A stretch of 31,611 nt of DNA from Clostridia bacterium (GTDB lineage: Bacteria; Bacillota_A; Clostridia; Christensenellales; Aristaeellaceae). The notes below the pieces were generated by a model that was not told the DNA's origin, searched no databases, and saw only the letters and a program-made list of their open reading frames with translations. The stretch covers positions 1 to 31,611 of the forward strand of contig JAFRJF010000048.1 of assembly GCA_017432405.1 (NCBI GenBank), read 5' to 3'. This document shows positions 23,899 through 31,611 of the stretch, piece after piece (the stretch's first letter is position 1; every line of letters starts with the position of its first letter). The position numbers and the translations under genes are program-made.

Positions 23899-24161
23899 TA
23901 CAGATATCAGAGCACGAATTCGCTTCTTCCTATAGTAACATTTTACCATAGAAATTCTTGTGCGTCAGCCTGTGTATTGTTATCGCATGGTTAACATATA
24001 CAATAATGCAATTTCTGGAGATTGATATAAAGGCTATCCTTGAGGCGAAATGGCTTTTGACCGGCAAATGCCGTCTGACAAACGACCCGCAGAGTGAAAG
24101 ATCATGATACAATGTATTCAGTGATGAATTGAAGCGACATAAAAGACTATCATGACTGGGG
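23899..24161. other. AT-rich intergenic region, no gene seen
   Basis: Lies between the tRNA remnant and the nuclease remnant. A TACAAT at about 24107 could be a -10 box but has no matching -35. No RNA gene or clear ORF is evident. Confidence 0.4.
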
Positions 24162-25245
24162 ATGAATAGGATGAACAGCTTTTTAAGTGAACTGTGCGCA
24201 TGGCTGGATCGTGACAGGCTCGGTAAAAAGGTACTGCTGTGCAGGAGCGTGGAGACAGGCAACCAGTTGCTCCGAATGGCCGCTGCCCACGGTACGCCCG
24301 CCGTGAACGCGCAAGCTGCGTCTGTCCAGGGATACATGATCCAGATGGCAGAGCCTGTGTTGATGGCCAGGCAGCTTCAGCGCATCGATCATATTACAGC
24401 ATCCATTGCGCTGCAGAAGATCATGGGCACCGTCGGCGACGCCTTTACCACGCTGGGCAAAGTGGAGCTGACCACCGCTGAATCTGTTCTTCCGCAGTTG
24501 AATGAATTGGAGCGCAACCAGGTGACGCCCGATCAGCTCGAAGCCGTAGGTGAGCCGCTGCTGGCAAGCGTGTGGCGGGAGTACATGGGCTGGATGCAGT
24601 ACCATTGCTTGAAACGGCCTATGACTGCCCTCGAAAGTTTACGCTGTCGGAGCAGATGGGCGTTACCGAAGAACAGCCCCAGCCGCTCGAGCAATACGCT
24701 CAATCCTGGCTTGGCGTAGCCGACCGGGGCAGCATCATCCATGAGGTGCTGGAGCAGTATTTTAGTCAGACCGCGCCGAGGGTGAGCACGGCAGATGAAT
24801 CGCTGCTGAGAAAGCTCGTACAGGACAGTGTGGCGAAATATAAAGCGAAAATCCCTATCCCATCCAATCTGAAAGGTATCGACGCAGAGGTGGACAGCAT
24901 CATCGACGTGGTGATTGAAGAGGCGAACGCCCACGCGAACGACTCCAATCGCAGGACCATAGGCACGGAGATATCATTCGGAAATGAGGAGCCTCTGGAT
25001 CTGACGTTTGGCCCGTACACGATTCACATGAAAGGGCGAATTGACCGTGTGGATCAGGTAGAAGACGGCTATGAAGTCATCGACTACAAATCCGGCAGAC
25101 CGAGAAGATTCCGAAGGGACTTCAATATCAAGCTCCAATACTACCTGTACACACTGGCATGGGAGAAGCTGCATCCGGATCAGCCCATACGGAGAGCAAC
25201 GTATGACTTGGTTGACGGCATAGGCGGCGTTGAAAAGAAGATGTC
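24162..25245 (+). pseudogene. AddB-like PD-(D/E)XK nuclease with internal deletion and frameshift
   Basis: The first part (MNRMNSFLSELCAWLDRDRLG... to about 24600) is an intact AddB-like N-terminus. Around 24600-24620 the sequence jumps, with a frame change, into the C-terminal nuclease domain (ETAYDCPRKFTLSEQMG), which keeps RGSIIHEVLEQYF, GRIDRVD and VIDYKSG, the catalytic D and D-x-K residues of RecB-type nucleases, and a Q-x-x-x-Y after it (IKLQYYLYTL). The middle of what is normally an approximately 1000-residue protein is missing. Near 25240 a second jump leads into AddA/UvrD helicase sequence. Base composition is lower in GC than the surrounding genes. Confidence 0.75.
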
Positions 25246-25925
25246 ATCCTGGCCGCAGCGCGCACGATTGCCCGGAAGGGCAAGGATGCCCGGAACTGGA
25301 TGGGCAAGAACAGCAGCAAGACGGCGGTAAAGGCAGTAGCGGACTTGAGCGCGTTCCTCTCCGGCGGTGACGCGGATGCAGCGCTTGAAGCCATTGAGCA
25401 GATGTTCGCGTCTGCAAAGGGCGCGAAGAAGATCAACCGCCATGACTATATGCTTGAGCGCGTTCACATGCTGCTCGCCGAGTACCGGATATGCGCAGAG
25501 GCGGTCGAGGGACTGCCGGACAATGATGCTTTGGATAAGCTGTCCCAGGATATCGACCTTTTGCTCCACGGCATTGTCATGCGGGAAGCCCTTCAATTGC
25601 GTCAGGCTTATGCCGACTACCGCAAACAGAATCATATTGTGACCCTGGACGACATGCTTATGCTGACGGCCAGGCTGGTCCGGGAGCATCCCTCCGTCCG
25701 GGACAAGCTCCATAAGCAGTACAAGGTTTTCTTTGTGGATGAGTTTCAGGATACGGACCCGATTCAGACGGATAAGGTTGCAAGAAAAGAATAGACAATC
25801 TAATCGACACCCCGTCAAGCTTCCGCACCGTGCCTTCAATCGTCAATATCCCGGCATCGGCATCGGGATCTCCTGGGCTGCCAACAGCGGCGCGTATGCC
25901 GCCAGGAACATCGTTTCCGGGCTGG
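25246..25925 (+). pseudogene. AddA/UvrD-like helicase remnant
   Basis: One frame (ILAAARTIARKGKDARNWMG... to the stop at 25794) encodes a middle section of a superfamily 1 helicase with the motif II box VFFVDEFQDTDPIQ. Walker A and the whole N-terminus are absent. After QTDK the frame ends in ARKE-stop; in another frame TPSSFRTVPSIVN appears, which resembles motif IV of AddA-type helicases, showing a further deletion. The final part up to 25925 is not recognisable. With the nuclease remnant upstream it represents an AddAB-like pair that has been worn down. Confidence 0.65.
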
Positions 25926-25929
25926 AGTA

Positions 25930-26270
25930 ATTGCCGATAAAACTATCGACCTGTCCAGGCACTACAAGCAGTCGGACGGCTCCATGCTCACTCCCTTCCA
26001 GCAGGCGCGCCGCTATGCCGGGCTGCTGCCTCACAACATGAATCCCCCGCTGGATCGTCATCAGCAACTTCCAGGAGTTCCGCATTCACGACATGAACAA
26101 TCCCCATCCGCATCTCGATCAGCCAGTTCCACGGCATCGAGATCAACGACCTCGCCGTCATGGCCGCCTATGGCATTAAAAAGGGCGATCCGGCCTTTGC
26201 CAGCGAAAGCGCCTGCGTCGCGCTGCTGATGAAGCTGTATCAGGCATTGACGGGCGTCAGGAACGGCCGT
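25930..26270 (+). pseudogene. Type IIG restriction-modification (class I SAM DNA methyltransferase) remnant
   Basis: Three separated conserved blocks of the large type IIG/MmeI-like enzymes are visible in different frames: IDLSRHYKQSDGSMLTPFQQARRYAG near the nuclease N-terminus; after a one-base shift at about 26046, WIVISNFQEFRIHDMNNP; then ISQFHGIEINDLAVMAAYGIK, where the first half comes from the methyltransferase core and the second half from the C-terminal region (KKGDPAFASESACVALLMKLYQAL). Several hundred residues are missing between blocks. The gene is inactive. No specificity subunit or partner nuclease remains. Confidence 0.6.
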
Positions 26271-26281
26271 GATCCACATGA

Positions 26282-26319
26282 AAAGGGCTGTAATAGTCTC
26301 GAACCTGTTACAGCCCTTT
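26282..26319 (-). terminator. Enolase gene terminator
   Basis: Perfect 12-bp stem (26282-26293 with 26308-26319); on the minus strand it runs into TTTTC, 20-odd bases after the enolase stop. Confidence 0.8.
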
Positions 26320-26335
26320 GTCTTGTGTTTGACCG

Positions 26336-27825
<1,490 letters not shown>

Positions 27826-27847
27826 TGTTAAATATCACGTTCCCAGC

Positions 27848-28534
27848 TTATTGTACTCTTACGTCCCGATTCTTCTCGCCGAACTTCTCCTTCAATATCT
27901 CGGAGATCTCGTCACGGGACTTTCCCTGCTTTTCCATCAGCTTGATGGTCTTGTAAGCCGCGAACAGTGTAGAAGGACCGATTTCGCTGCTGAAATAGCC
28001 AATGCCCTGATTCCAGGCCACCAGTTCAAACACATCGTCCAGCGCCGCGCTGTCCAGACCGTGGATGTAGGCCTTGACCAGTTCCCGCGTCGCCTGGCGC
28101 ATGCGACCCGCGCCGACTGCATTGGTCAGCGACAGCAGCAGCCGGATCTCATAGGGCAGGTGGCGCTTGCTGTCGTTCCAGGTCAGGTCCCAGAAGGAGA
28201 CCGCGACCTGTCCAAGTTCTTCGTCGATCAGCGGCATATTCGTCAAAGCCGCCGGTCGCATGGGGATGTCCTTCTCCTCCCGCTTCACCTCCACGCGATA
28301 GAACCAGGCGTGATACTCATGTTCCGCGACCTGCTGTGTATGATGCTCGAAGCCCAGCCCCTCCATGACCTCATACAGCGGGATCGGATCGAAGGACTGA
28401 ATCACCTCGAACCCGTCTCCCACATTCATTTTAGCGGCCTGCTTTTTCAGCCCCGGGAAGAAGTTCCCCTGTATGCCCCGGACATCCATCTTCTTGAAAT
28501 TCCCGGCCTTGTCTTTCCAATCCATATAACTCAT
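27848..28534 (-). CDS. DUF2249 domain fused to a carboxymuconolactone-decarboxylase-like domain
   Basis: A 228-residue protein; AAAGGAGGTAAG precedes the ATG at 28534. Residues about 10-85 match the DUF2249 pattern (MDVRGIQGNFFPGLKKQAAKM, FEVIQSFDPIPLYEVMEGLGFEHH, EHEYHAWFYR). The second half (VSFWDLTWNDSKRHLPYEIRLLLSLTNAVGAGRMRQATRELVKAYIHG ... LVAWNQGIGYFSSEIGP) is helical and similar to AhpD/CMD-fold proteins, but the usual CxxC pair is not present. Such pairs occur in anaerobes and may be linked to redox or iron metabolism; function is unknown. A shared TTAG-N6-CTAA site lies upstream. Confidence 0.75.
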   Translation of the reverse strand: MSYMDWKDKAGNFKKMDVRGIQGNFFPGLKKQAAKMNVGDGFEVIQSFDPIPLYEVMEGLGFEHHTQQVAEHEYHAWFYRVEVKREEKDIPMRPAALTNMPLIDEELGQVAVSFWDLTWNDSKRHLPYEIRLLLSLTNAVGAGRMRQATRELVKAYIHGLDSAALDDVFELVAWNQGIGYFSSEIGPSTLFAAYKTIKLMEKQGKSRDEISEILKEKFGEKNRDVRVQ

Positions 28535-28594
28535 GGTGCTTACCTCCTTTGGGTCATGCTGGTATTATCATATCGATTTTTTAACGTCCTGTAT

Positions 28595-28608
28595 GTTGGA
28601 AATCCAAC
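28595..28608. promoter_or_regulatory. Palindrome GTTGGAAATCCAAC
   Basis: Inverted repeat with 6-bp arms around AA/AT between the divergent DUF2249 and ATC-hydrolase-like genes. Possible operator; no regulator can be named. Confidence 0.35.
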
Positions 28609-28634
28609 GGGACAATTCGACGGTTTCTTAATTG

Positions 28635-28648
28635 TTAGTTAAATCTAA
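28635..28648. promoter_or_regulatory. TTAG-N6-CTAA operator candidate 1
   Basis: TTAGTTAAATCTAA lies between the divergent DUF2249-CMD gene and the ATC-hydrolase-like gene, about 33 bases upstream of a TATAAT (28681-28686). It shares TTAG and CTAA ends and spacing with three sites near 31.25-31.39 kb. Confidence 0.55.
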
Positions 28649-28715
28649 TTATGATCGGTCACTGAGGGGCATGGCAGTGTTATAATGACAGCAGTGAACG
28701 ACGACCGAGGTGAAA

Positions 28716-29351
28716 ATGATGAAATACAAGCCTGCCATATGGATACTGATGACGAGCCGTATGAAGAAGGGGCTGAAGACATACCGAAGCGATGGCGACG
28801 CGCTGATCAGAAAGGCAAAGCCCATATACCTTGATCTGTTGAGCAAGGTGGAAGGCGTCAGCGACGACAACCCCATGGCAAAGAATATCACCATGTCCTT
28901 CGTCATCATCGCCGTCTGGCTGGCCAGCAAGCGCACGATTACACCCGAGCAGATGGGCCGGGTCACGGAGGCCATGCTGGATATACCGCTGCTACGTGCC
29001 TTCGCGGGCATGATCGACATGAACACGGAGAAGGGGATACAGTCCTTTGGTAAAATGATTCGCAGGAGCGCGGATTGGGCGGAGAAGCACCCGGAGGACT
29101 GGAACACCTGGGATTTTCACTTCGACGAACATCTGCACAGAGACGGCTTCTACTACCACTTTAACCATTGTCCCATTGCCGACTTCTGCCAAAAGTATGG
29201 CTATGAGGAGATCAACCCGGTGCTGTGCAACATCGACCACATTACAATGGCCATGATGCACTCCCGGCTCATCCGGAAGCATACGGTCGCAGAGGGCGCC
29301 GGCATCTGCGACTATTGGACGGTCGGGGACAGGATCAAGGCTCCTCAATAA
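28716..29351 (+). CDS. L-2-amino-thiazoline-4-carboxylic-acid-hydrolase-like protein
   Basis: A 211-residue protein. Of the three close starts (GTG 28710, ATG 28716, ATG 28719) the ATGs fit the CCGAGGTGA ribosome binding site best. The C-terminal region has the family pattern: FDEHLHRDGFYYHFNHCPIADFCQKYGYEEINPVLCNIDHI, then RKHTVAEGAGICDYWTVGD. The family is named for an enzyme of L-cysteine production from a thiazoline, but most members in Clostridia are of unknown role. Conserved Cys and His residues may bind metal. Divergent from the DUF2249 gene and possibly under the same operator. Confidence 0.75.
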   Translation: MMKYKPAIWILMTSRMKKGLKTYRSDGDALIRKAKPIYLDLLSKVEGVSDDNPMAKNITMSFVIIAVWLASKRTITPEQMGRVTEAMLDIPLLRAFAGMIDMNTEKGIQSFGKMIRRSADWAEKHPEDWNTWDFHFDEHLHRDGFYYHFNHCPIADFCQKYGYEEINPVLCNIDHITMAMMHSRLIRKHTVAEGAGICDYWTVGDRIKAPQ

Positions 29352-29472
29352 GTCTATTCATGGTCAAGGCAATATCCCCCCAAGGCGCTTGACCCTGCCC
29401 AGCGATACTCGATTTAGCCCATTGACCACATAGGATGATAGTTTTTTTTGCCTGCATTCTCAAGCAGTTAAA

Positions 29473-29500
29473 CAGGGACCCTGATTACTCAGAGTCCCTG
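29473..29500 (-). terminator. Terminator of the DUF3793-flavodoxin operon
   Basis: Stem CAGGGAC/GTCCCTG with an extended inner stem; on the minus strand TTT follows. It is probably bidirectional, since the ATC-hydrolase-like gene ends upstream on the plus strand. Confidence 0.65.
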
Positions 29501-29518
29501 CCGTTTGCTTGCCTTCCG

Positions 29519-30223
29519 TCAGGCGGCGGGCTGTTCGCCGGCCATCTCCGCCAGGTTTTCGTCGCAGAACAGGCCGATCACGTTCTCGGTCATCGCCTGG
29601 TCAGCGTCCACTGGGAAGCCCGCGGCCAGCCAGTAGGCGTAGGGGCCGGTGGCATACTCGGTCAGAGCATCCACGTCGCTGCCGTAGCGGAACTCCAGGT
29701 GAAAGGTGCTCGCCGGGGTATCGGGCATCATGAAGAAGTATTTGAACTCGCCAGCGTCCGCGTCGGCAGTCTCGTACAGATAGCCGTTCATCATGCCGCC
29801 CAGGGACAGGGGGCTGACGAAGGCGTACTCGTGGGAGAACACCGCTTCGCCCGCCAGCGTGCCGCTGATGGTCGCGCCGTCGAAGGTGATCTGATCGACG
29901 CCGTTTATGAACAGGCAGTCGAACTGCGCGCCGTTGGAGCCGTCGCCATAGGCGTCGATGGCATCCTGGCCATAGATAGTGCCGTTGCAGGCGTCCTTCA
30001 GTGCCTGCGCCACCTCCGGGGCCATCTCGTCGCCCACCACGGCGGCGCAGTGGTCCAGCCAGATCTGATCCCAGGCGGGATCGGTGATGACCGGGAACAG
30101 CGCCTCATAGGTGCCCTTCACGTCCTCCAGCAGCTGCGCTGCCACCGTCGCGTCATCCTCCGCAAGCGCCATTGCGCCCATCATCATCACCAGCATGAGC
30201 AGCAAACAGGATAATTTCTTCAT
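29519..30223 (-). CDS. Secreted protein of unknown function, possibly ZinT-like
   Basis: A 234-residue exported protein. The ATG at 30223 (MKKLSCLLLMLVMMMGAMALA) has GGGAGG 10 bases upstream; the ATG at 30232 is too close to it. The signal peptide cleaves around ALA-ED. The mature part is acidic, with a beta-rich second half (GATISGTLAGEAVFSHEYAF ... FKYFFMMPDTPASTFHLEFRYGSDVDAL ... GPYAYWLAAGFP). The layout, and the phrase with FHLEFRYG, recall the lipocalin-like ZinT/AdcA C-terminal domain that binds zinc, but the histidine ligands are not convincing. It is the last gene of the operon behind flavodoxin and DUF3793, so a role in metal or iron homeostasis is plausible. Confidence 0.65.
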   Translation of the reverse strand: MKKLSCLLLMLVMMMGAMALAEDDATVAAQLLEDVKGTYEALFPVITDPAWDQIWLDHCAAVVGDEMAPEVAQALKDACNGTIYGQDAIDAYGDGSNGAQFDCLFINGVDQITFDGATISGTLAGEAVFSHEYAFVSPLSLGGMMNGYLYETADADAGEFKYFFMMPDTPASTFHLEFRYGSDVDALTEYATGPYAYWLAAGFPVDADQAMTENVIGLFCDENLAEMAGEQPAA

Positions 30224-30248
30224 TGCATTCATCCTCCCTATAGGTCGG

Positions 30249-30656
30249 TCAGCCGATGGCCTTCGCCAGGGCTTCCAGCGCGGCCTTGGCTTCGTCGTCG
30301 GGAGCCTCGTTGCAGATCACGCTATCGCAGGCCAGGGTCACGCCGTTTGCCTGGGCGTCCGCTTCCCAGTCGCGCATCCACTGGCCGTCGCCCCAGCCGT
30401 AGGAGCCGAACAGCGCCACCTTTTTGCCCGCCAGGCCCGTCTTCACGTCGTCCCACATGGGCTGGAAGATGGTCTCCTCCAGCACCTCGTCGCCCATGGC
30501 CGGGCAGCCGAAGGCGATGGCGTCATAGTCTGCCACCTTCGCTGCGCCGAAGGCCTCCGCCTCGATCTTGTCCGCACCCAGGGCGTTCACGATTACGTCC
30601 GCCATGGCCTCGGTGTTTCCGGAACCGCTGTAATACACGACTGCTACCTTGCTCAT
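30249..30656 (-). CDS. Short-chain flavodoxin
   Basis: A 135-residue FMN-binding electron carrier. The phosphate loop SGSGNTEAMAD follows the first strand (KVAVVYY), and the two FMN-ring loops are visible as FGCPAMGDE and FGSYGWGDGQW. Length and motifs are typical of clostridial flavodoxins, which replace ferredoxin under iron limitation. It lies 22 bases after the DUF3793 gene and 26 bases before the secreted protein gene, in one operon. Confidence 0.95.
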   Translation of the reverse strand: MSKVAVVYYSGSGNTEAMADVIVNALGADKIEAEAFGAAKVADYDAIAFGCPAMGDEVLEETIFQPMWDDVKTGLAGKKVALFGSYGWGDGQWMRDWEADAQANGVTLACDSVICNEAPDDEAKAALEALAKAIG

Positions 30657-30678
30657 TTTTCATTCTCTCCTTTTTGAT

Positions 30679-31233
30679 TTATGCCGTTCTGGCCGCCACC
30701 GTCAGTCGGGTCAGCGGGCAGCCCGACGCAAACAGCCTCTGATAGACTGCTTTGCACTTTTCAAACCGCGCGAACGCCTCCAGCGCCGCACATTCGTTGG
30801 AATACACCTTCCAGCATCCACAGGACAGACAGTTCCTGCCGCCGTTTTCGATAAAACCTAACACATCCTCCAACGGATAGCCCAGGAACACGCCGATCTC
30901 GTGGGGGAAGGCGTCGAGGTCGTTCAGGCGGGCCCTCAATGTGTTCAGGGCTTCGCCGACATCGAAGGAACGGTAGCCGCAGGCTTCAAGCAATCGCCGC
31001 ACGCCCTTGTCCGCAAGCGTTTTTTTCAATTCTTCCGCCCGGTAGAGGTAGATCAGTGCCTTCTCCCGGGAGCTTTTCAGGATCGTCATCGTCACGCCCC
31101 TGTCCATGAGCTGTCGACGCAGCGCGGCAAATTCCGCGGGGAAGTCCTCTCCCATGGTATGGTTGAATAGGTTGCCCAACTTCAGCCGCGCCAGCGTGGG
31201 CGAGGCGTGATCAATGATGGCGCGATCCAGCAT
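30679..31233 (-). CDS. DUF3793 family protein
   Basis: A 184-residue cytoplasmic protein starting MLDRAIIDHASPTLARLKLGN; GGAGG lies 8 bases before the ATG at 31233, whereas the longer start at 31260 falls before this site. Family signature: FPHEIGVFLGYPLEDVLGFIENGGRN, CGCWKVYSNE. Conserved Cys pair (LSCGC) and others near the C-terminus. The function is unknown; members are often beside flavodoxin or iron-uptake genes in anaerobic Firmicutes, as here. Confidence 0.88.
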   Translation of the reverse strand: MLDRAIIDHASPTLARLKLGNLFNHTMGEDFPAEFAALRRQLMDRGVTMTILKSSREKALIYLYRAEELKKTLADKGVRRLLEACGYRSFDVGEALNTLRARLNDLDAFPHEIGVFLGYPLEDVLGFIENGGRNCLSCGCWKVYSNECAALEAFARFEKCKAVYQRLFASGCPLTRLTVAARTA

Positions 31234-31252
31234 GGAACATTCCTCCAGAAAA

Positions 31253-31266
31253 TTAGCCATATCTAA
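31253..31266. promoter_or_regulatory. TTAG-N6-CTAA operator candidate 2
   Basis: TTAGCCATATCTAA lies between the -10 box and ribosome binding site of the DUF3793 gene (minus strand), in a roadblock position for repression. Confidence 0.6.
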
Positions 31267-31275
31267 TTCAATGTT

Positions 31276-31304
31276 ATATTACACTAACTGTTCGGGATTG
31301 TCAA
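31276..31304 (-). promoter_or_regulatory. Promoter of the DUF3793-flavodoxin operon
   Basis: On the minus strand TTGACA (31299-31304), 17-base spacer and TAATAT (31276-31281). Confidence 0.75.
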
Positions 31305-31338
31305 TGGATTTTCATGAATTTCACATTGATAAAAACGC

Positions 31339-31368
31339 TTGACAAGCGCGGTTAGTATATACTAATAT
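31339..31368 (+). promoter_or_regulatory. Promoter of the DUF2325 gene
   Basis: TTGACA (31339-31344), 18-base spacer and TAATAT (31363-31368). The operator at 31352-31365 overlaps the -10 box. Confidence 0.7.
31352..31365. promoter_or_regulatory. TTAG-N6-CTAA operator candidate 3
   Basis: Perfect palindrome TTAGTATATACTAA overlapping the -10 box of the DUF2325 promoter. Confidence 0.65.
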
Positions 31369-31373
31369 GAATG

Positions 31374-31387
31374 TTAGTTAATGCTAA
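31374..31387. promoter_or_regulatory. TTAG-N6-CTAA operator candidate 4
   Basis: TTAGTTAATGCTAA, 22 bases downstream of candidate 3 (two helical turns), near the transcription start of the DUF2325 gene. Confidence 0.6.
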
Positions 31388-31410
31388 TTTATATTGGGAG
31401 GATAGTGTCA

Positions 31411-31611
31411 ATGAGCGCAATCATCATCGGCGGCAACGAGTGCATGGGGCGCACCTATCGCGACCTGTGTGCCAAATACAATATTACGGCGCGCGCTATC
31501 CCCCTCAAAAAGGGCAGCTTCGCCAACCAGCTGGGGAATCCGGATTACATATTCGTCTGTATGGACACCGTTTCGCATCCATTGGTCATCAGCGCGCAAA
31601 AGGAAGCAAAA
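31411..31611 (+). CDS. DUF2325 family protein, 3' partial
   Basis: The frame starts with ATG after GGGAGG and runs out of the window. MSAIIIGGNECMGRTYRDLC with a conserved Cys, then PDYIFVCMDTVSHPLVISAQKEA, matches the DUF2325 family of small cytoplasmic proteins (about 90-100 residues). The conserved Gly-Gly and His suggest ligand or metal binding, but the function is not known. It is divergent from DUF3793-flavodoxin and has two copies of the shared operator, which makes co-regulation likely. Confidence 0.85.
   Translation, partial: MSAIIIGGNECMGRTYRDLCAKYNITARAIPLKKGSFANQLGNPDYIFVCMDTVSHPLVISAQKEAK

Noticed and set aside
23854..23940. Complete tRNA-Arg gene
   Set aside because: The 5' acceptor strand, D-arm and a paired 5' anticodon stem are missing, so only a 3' remnant is supported.

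Overview
The window looks like a chromosomal segment of a GC-rich, anaerobic, Gram-positive Clostridia-type bacterium (Firmicutes/Bacillota). The basis is the gene families seen (DUF3793, DUF2325, DUF1848, short flavodoxin, CadC-like ArsR regulator, Opp-type transporter, GH13 enzymes), strong GGAGG-type ribosome binding sites, sigma-A-like promoters, and AT-rich intergenic DNA between GC-rich genes. Species assignment is not possible from the sequence alone.

Layout. 1-0.8 kb: end of an amino-acid ABC transporter ATPase with an unusual C-terminal extension. 1.25-3.3 kb: a GH13 alpha-glucanase split by one in-frame TAA. 3.3-3.6 kb: the back half of a GGDEF domain. 3.6-4.5 kb (minus): a cysteine-rich DUF1848 protein. 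4.69-12.49 kb: a promoter, a cobalamin riboswitch and an intrinsic terminator, followed by a seven-gene operon: M14/AstE-AspA-like deacylase, family-5 solute-binding protein, two permeases, two ATPases and a second, sugar-type (PBP1) lipoprotein. 12.5-15.2 kb: a heavy-metal resistance unit (CadC-like repressor, stand-alone HMA metallochaperone, P1B-2 ATPase). 15.3-17.7 kb: a MATE exporter and a convergent PAP2 membrane phosphatase. 18.0-20.4 kb: a small double-glycine-leader/SH3 protein and a glycogen branching enzyme. 20.4-22.6 kb: deletion-scarred remnants (tyrosine phosphatase, DUF3089, Fe-S/hydrogenase-like sensor with GGDEF and EAL halves). 22.6-23.7 kb (minus): an exported metallophosphoesterase beside a 3' tRNA-Arg remnant. 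24.2-26.3 kb: deletion-scarred AddB-like nuclease, AddA/UvrD-like helicase and type IIG methyltransferase remnants. 26.3-28.5 kb (minus): enolase and a DUF2249-CMD protein. 28.7-31.6 kb: an ATC-hydrolase-like protein, a minus-strand operon (DUF3793, flavodoxin, secreted protein) and a divergent DUF2325 gene.

The two most interesting systems are (i) the cobalamin-riboswitch operon, which reads as a corrinoid- or cobalt-complex scavenging system with an intracellular amidohydrolase and two binding proteins, and (ii) a group of promoters around 28.6-31.4 kb carrying a shared TTAG-N6-CTAA operator, which I infer to be a metal (probably iron) starvation regulon. A third theme is gene decay: at least five loci are joined internal-deletion products rather than simple frameshifts, so both biological decay and assembly artefact should be considered.
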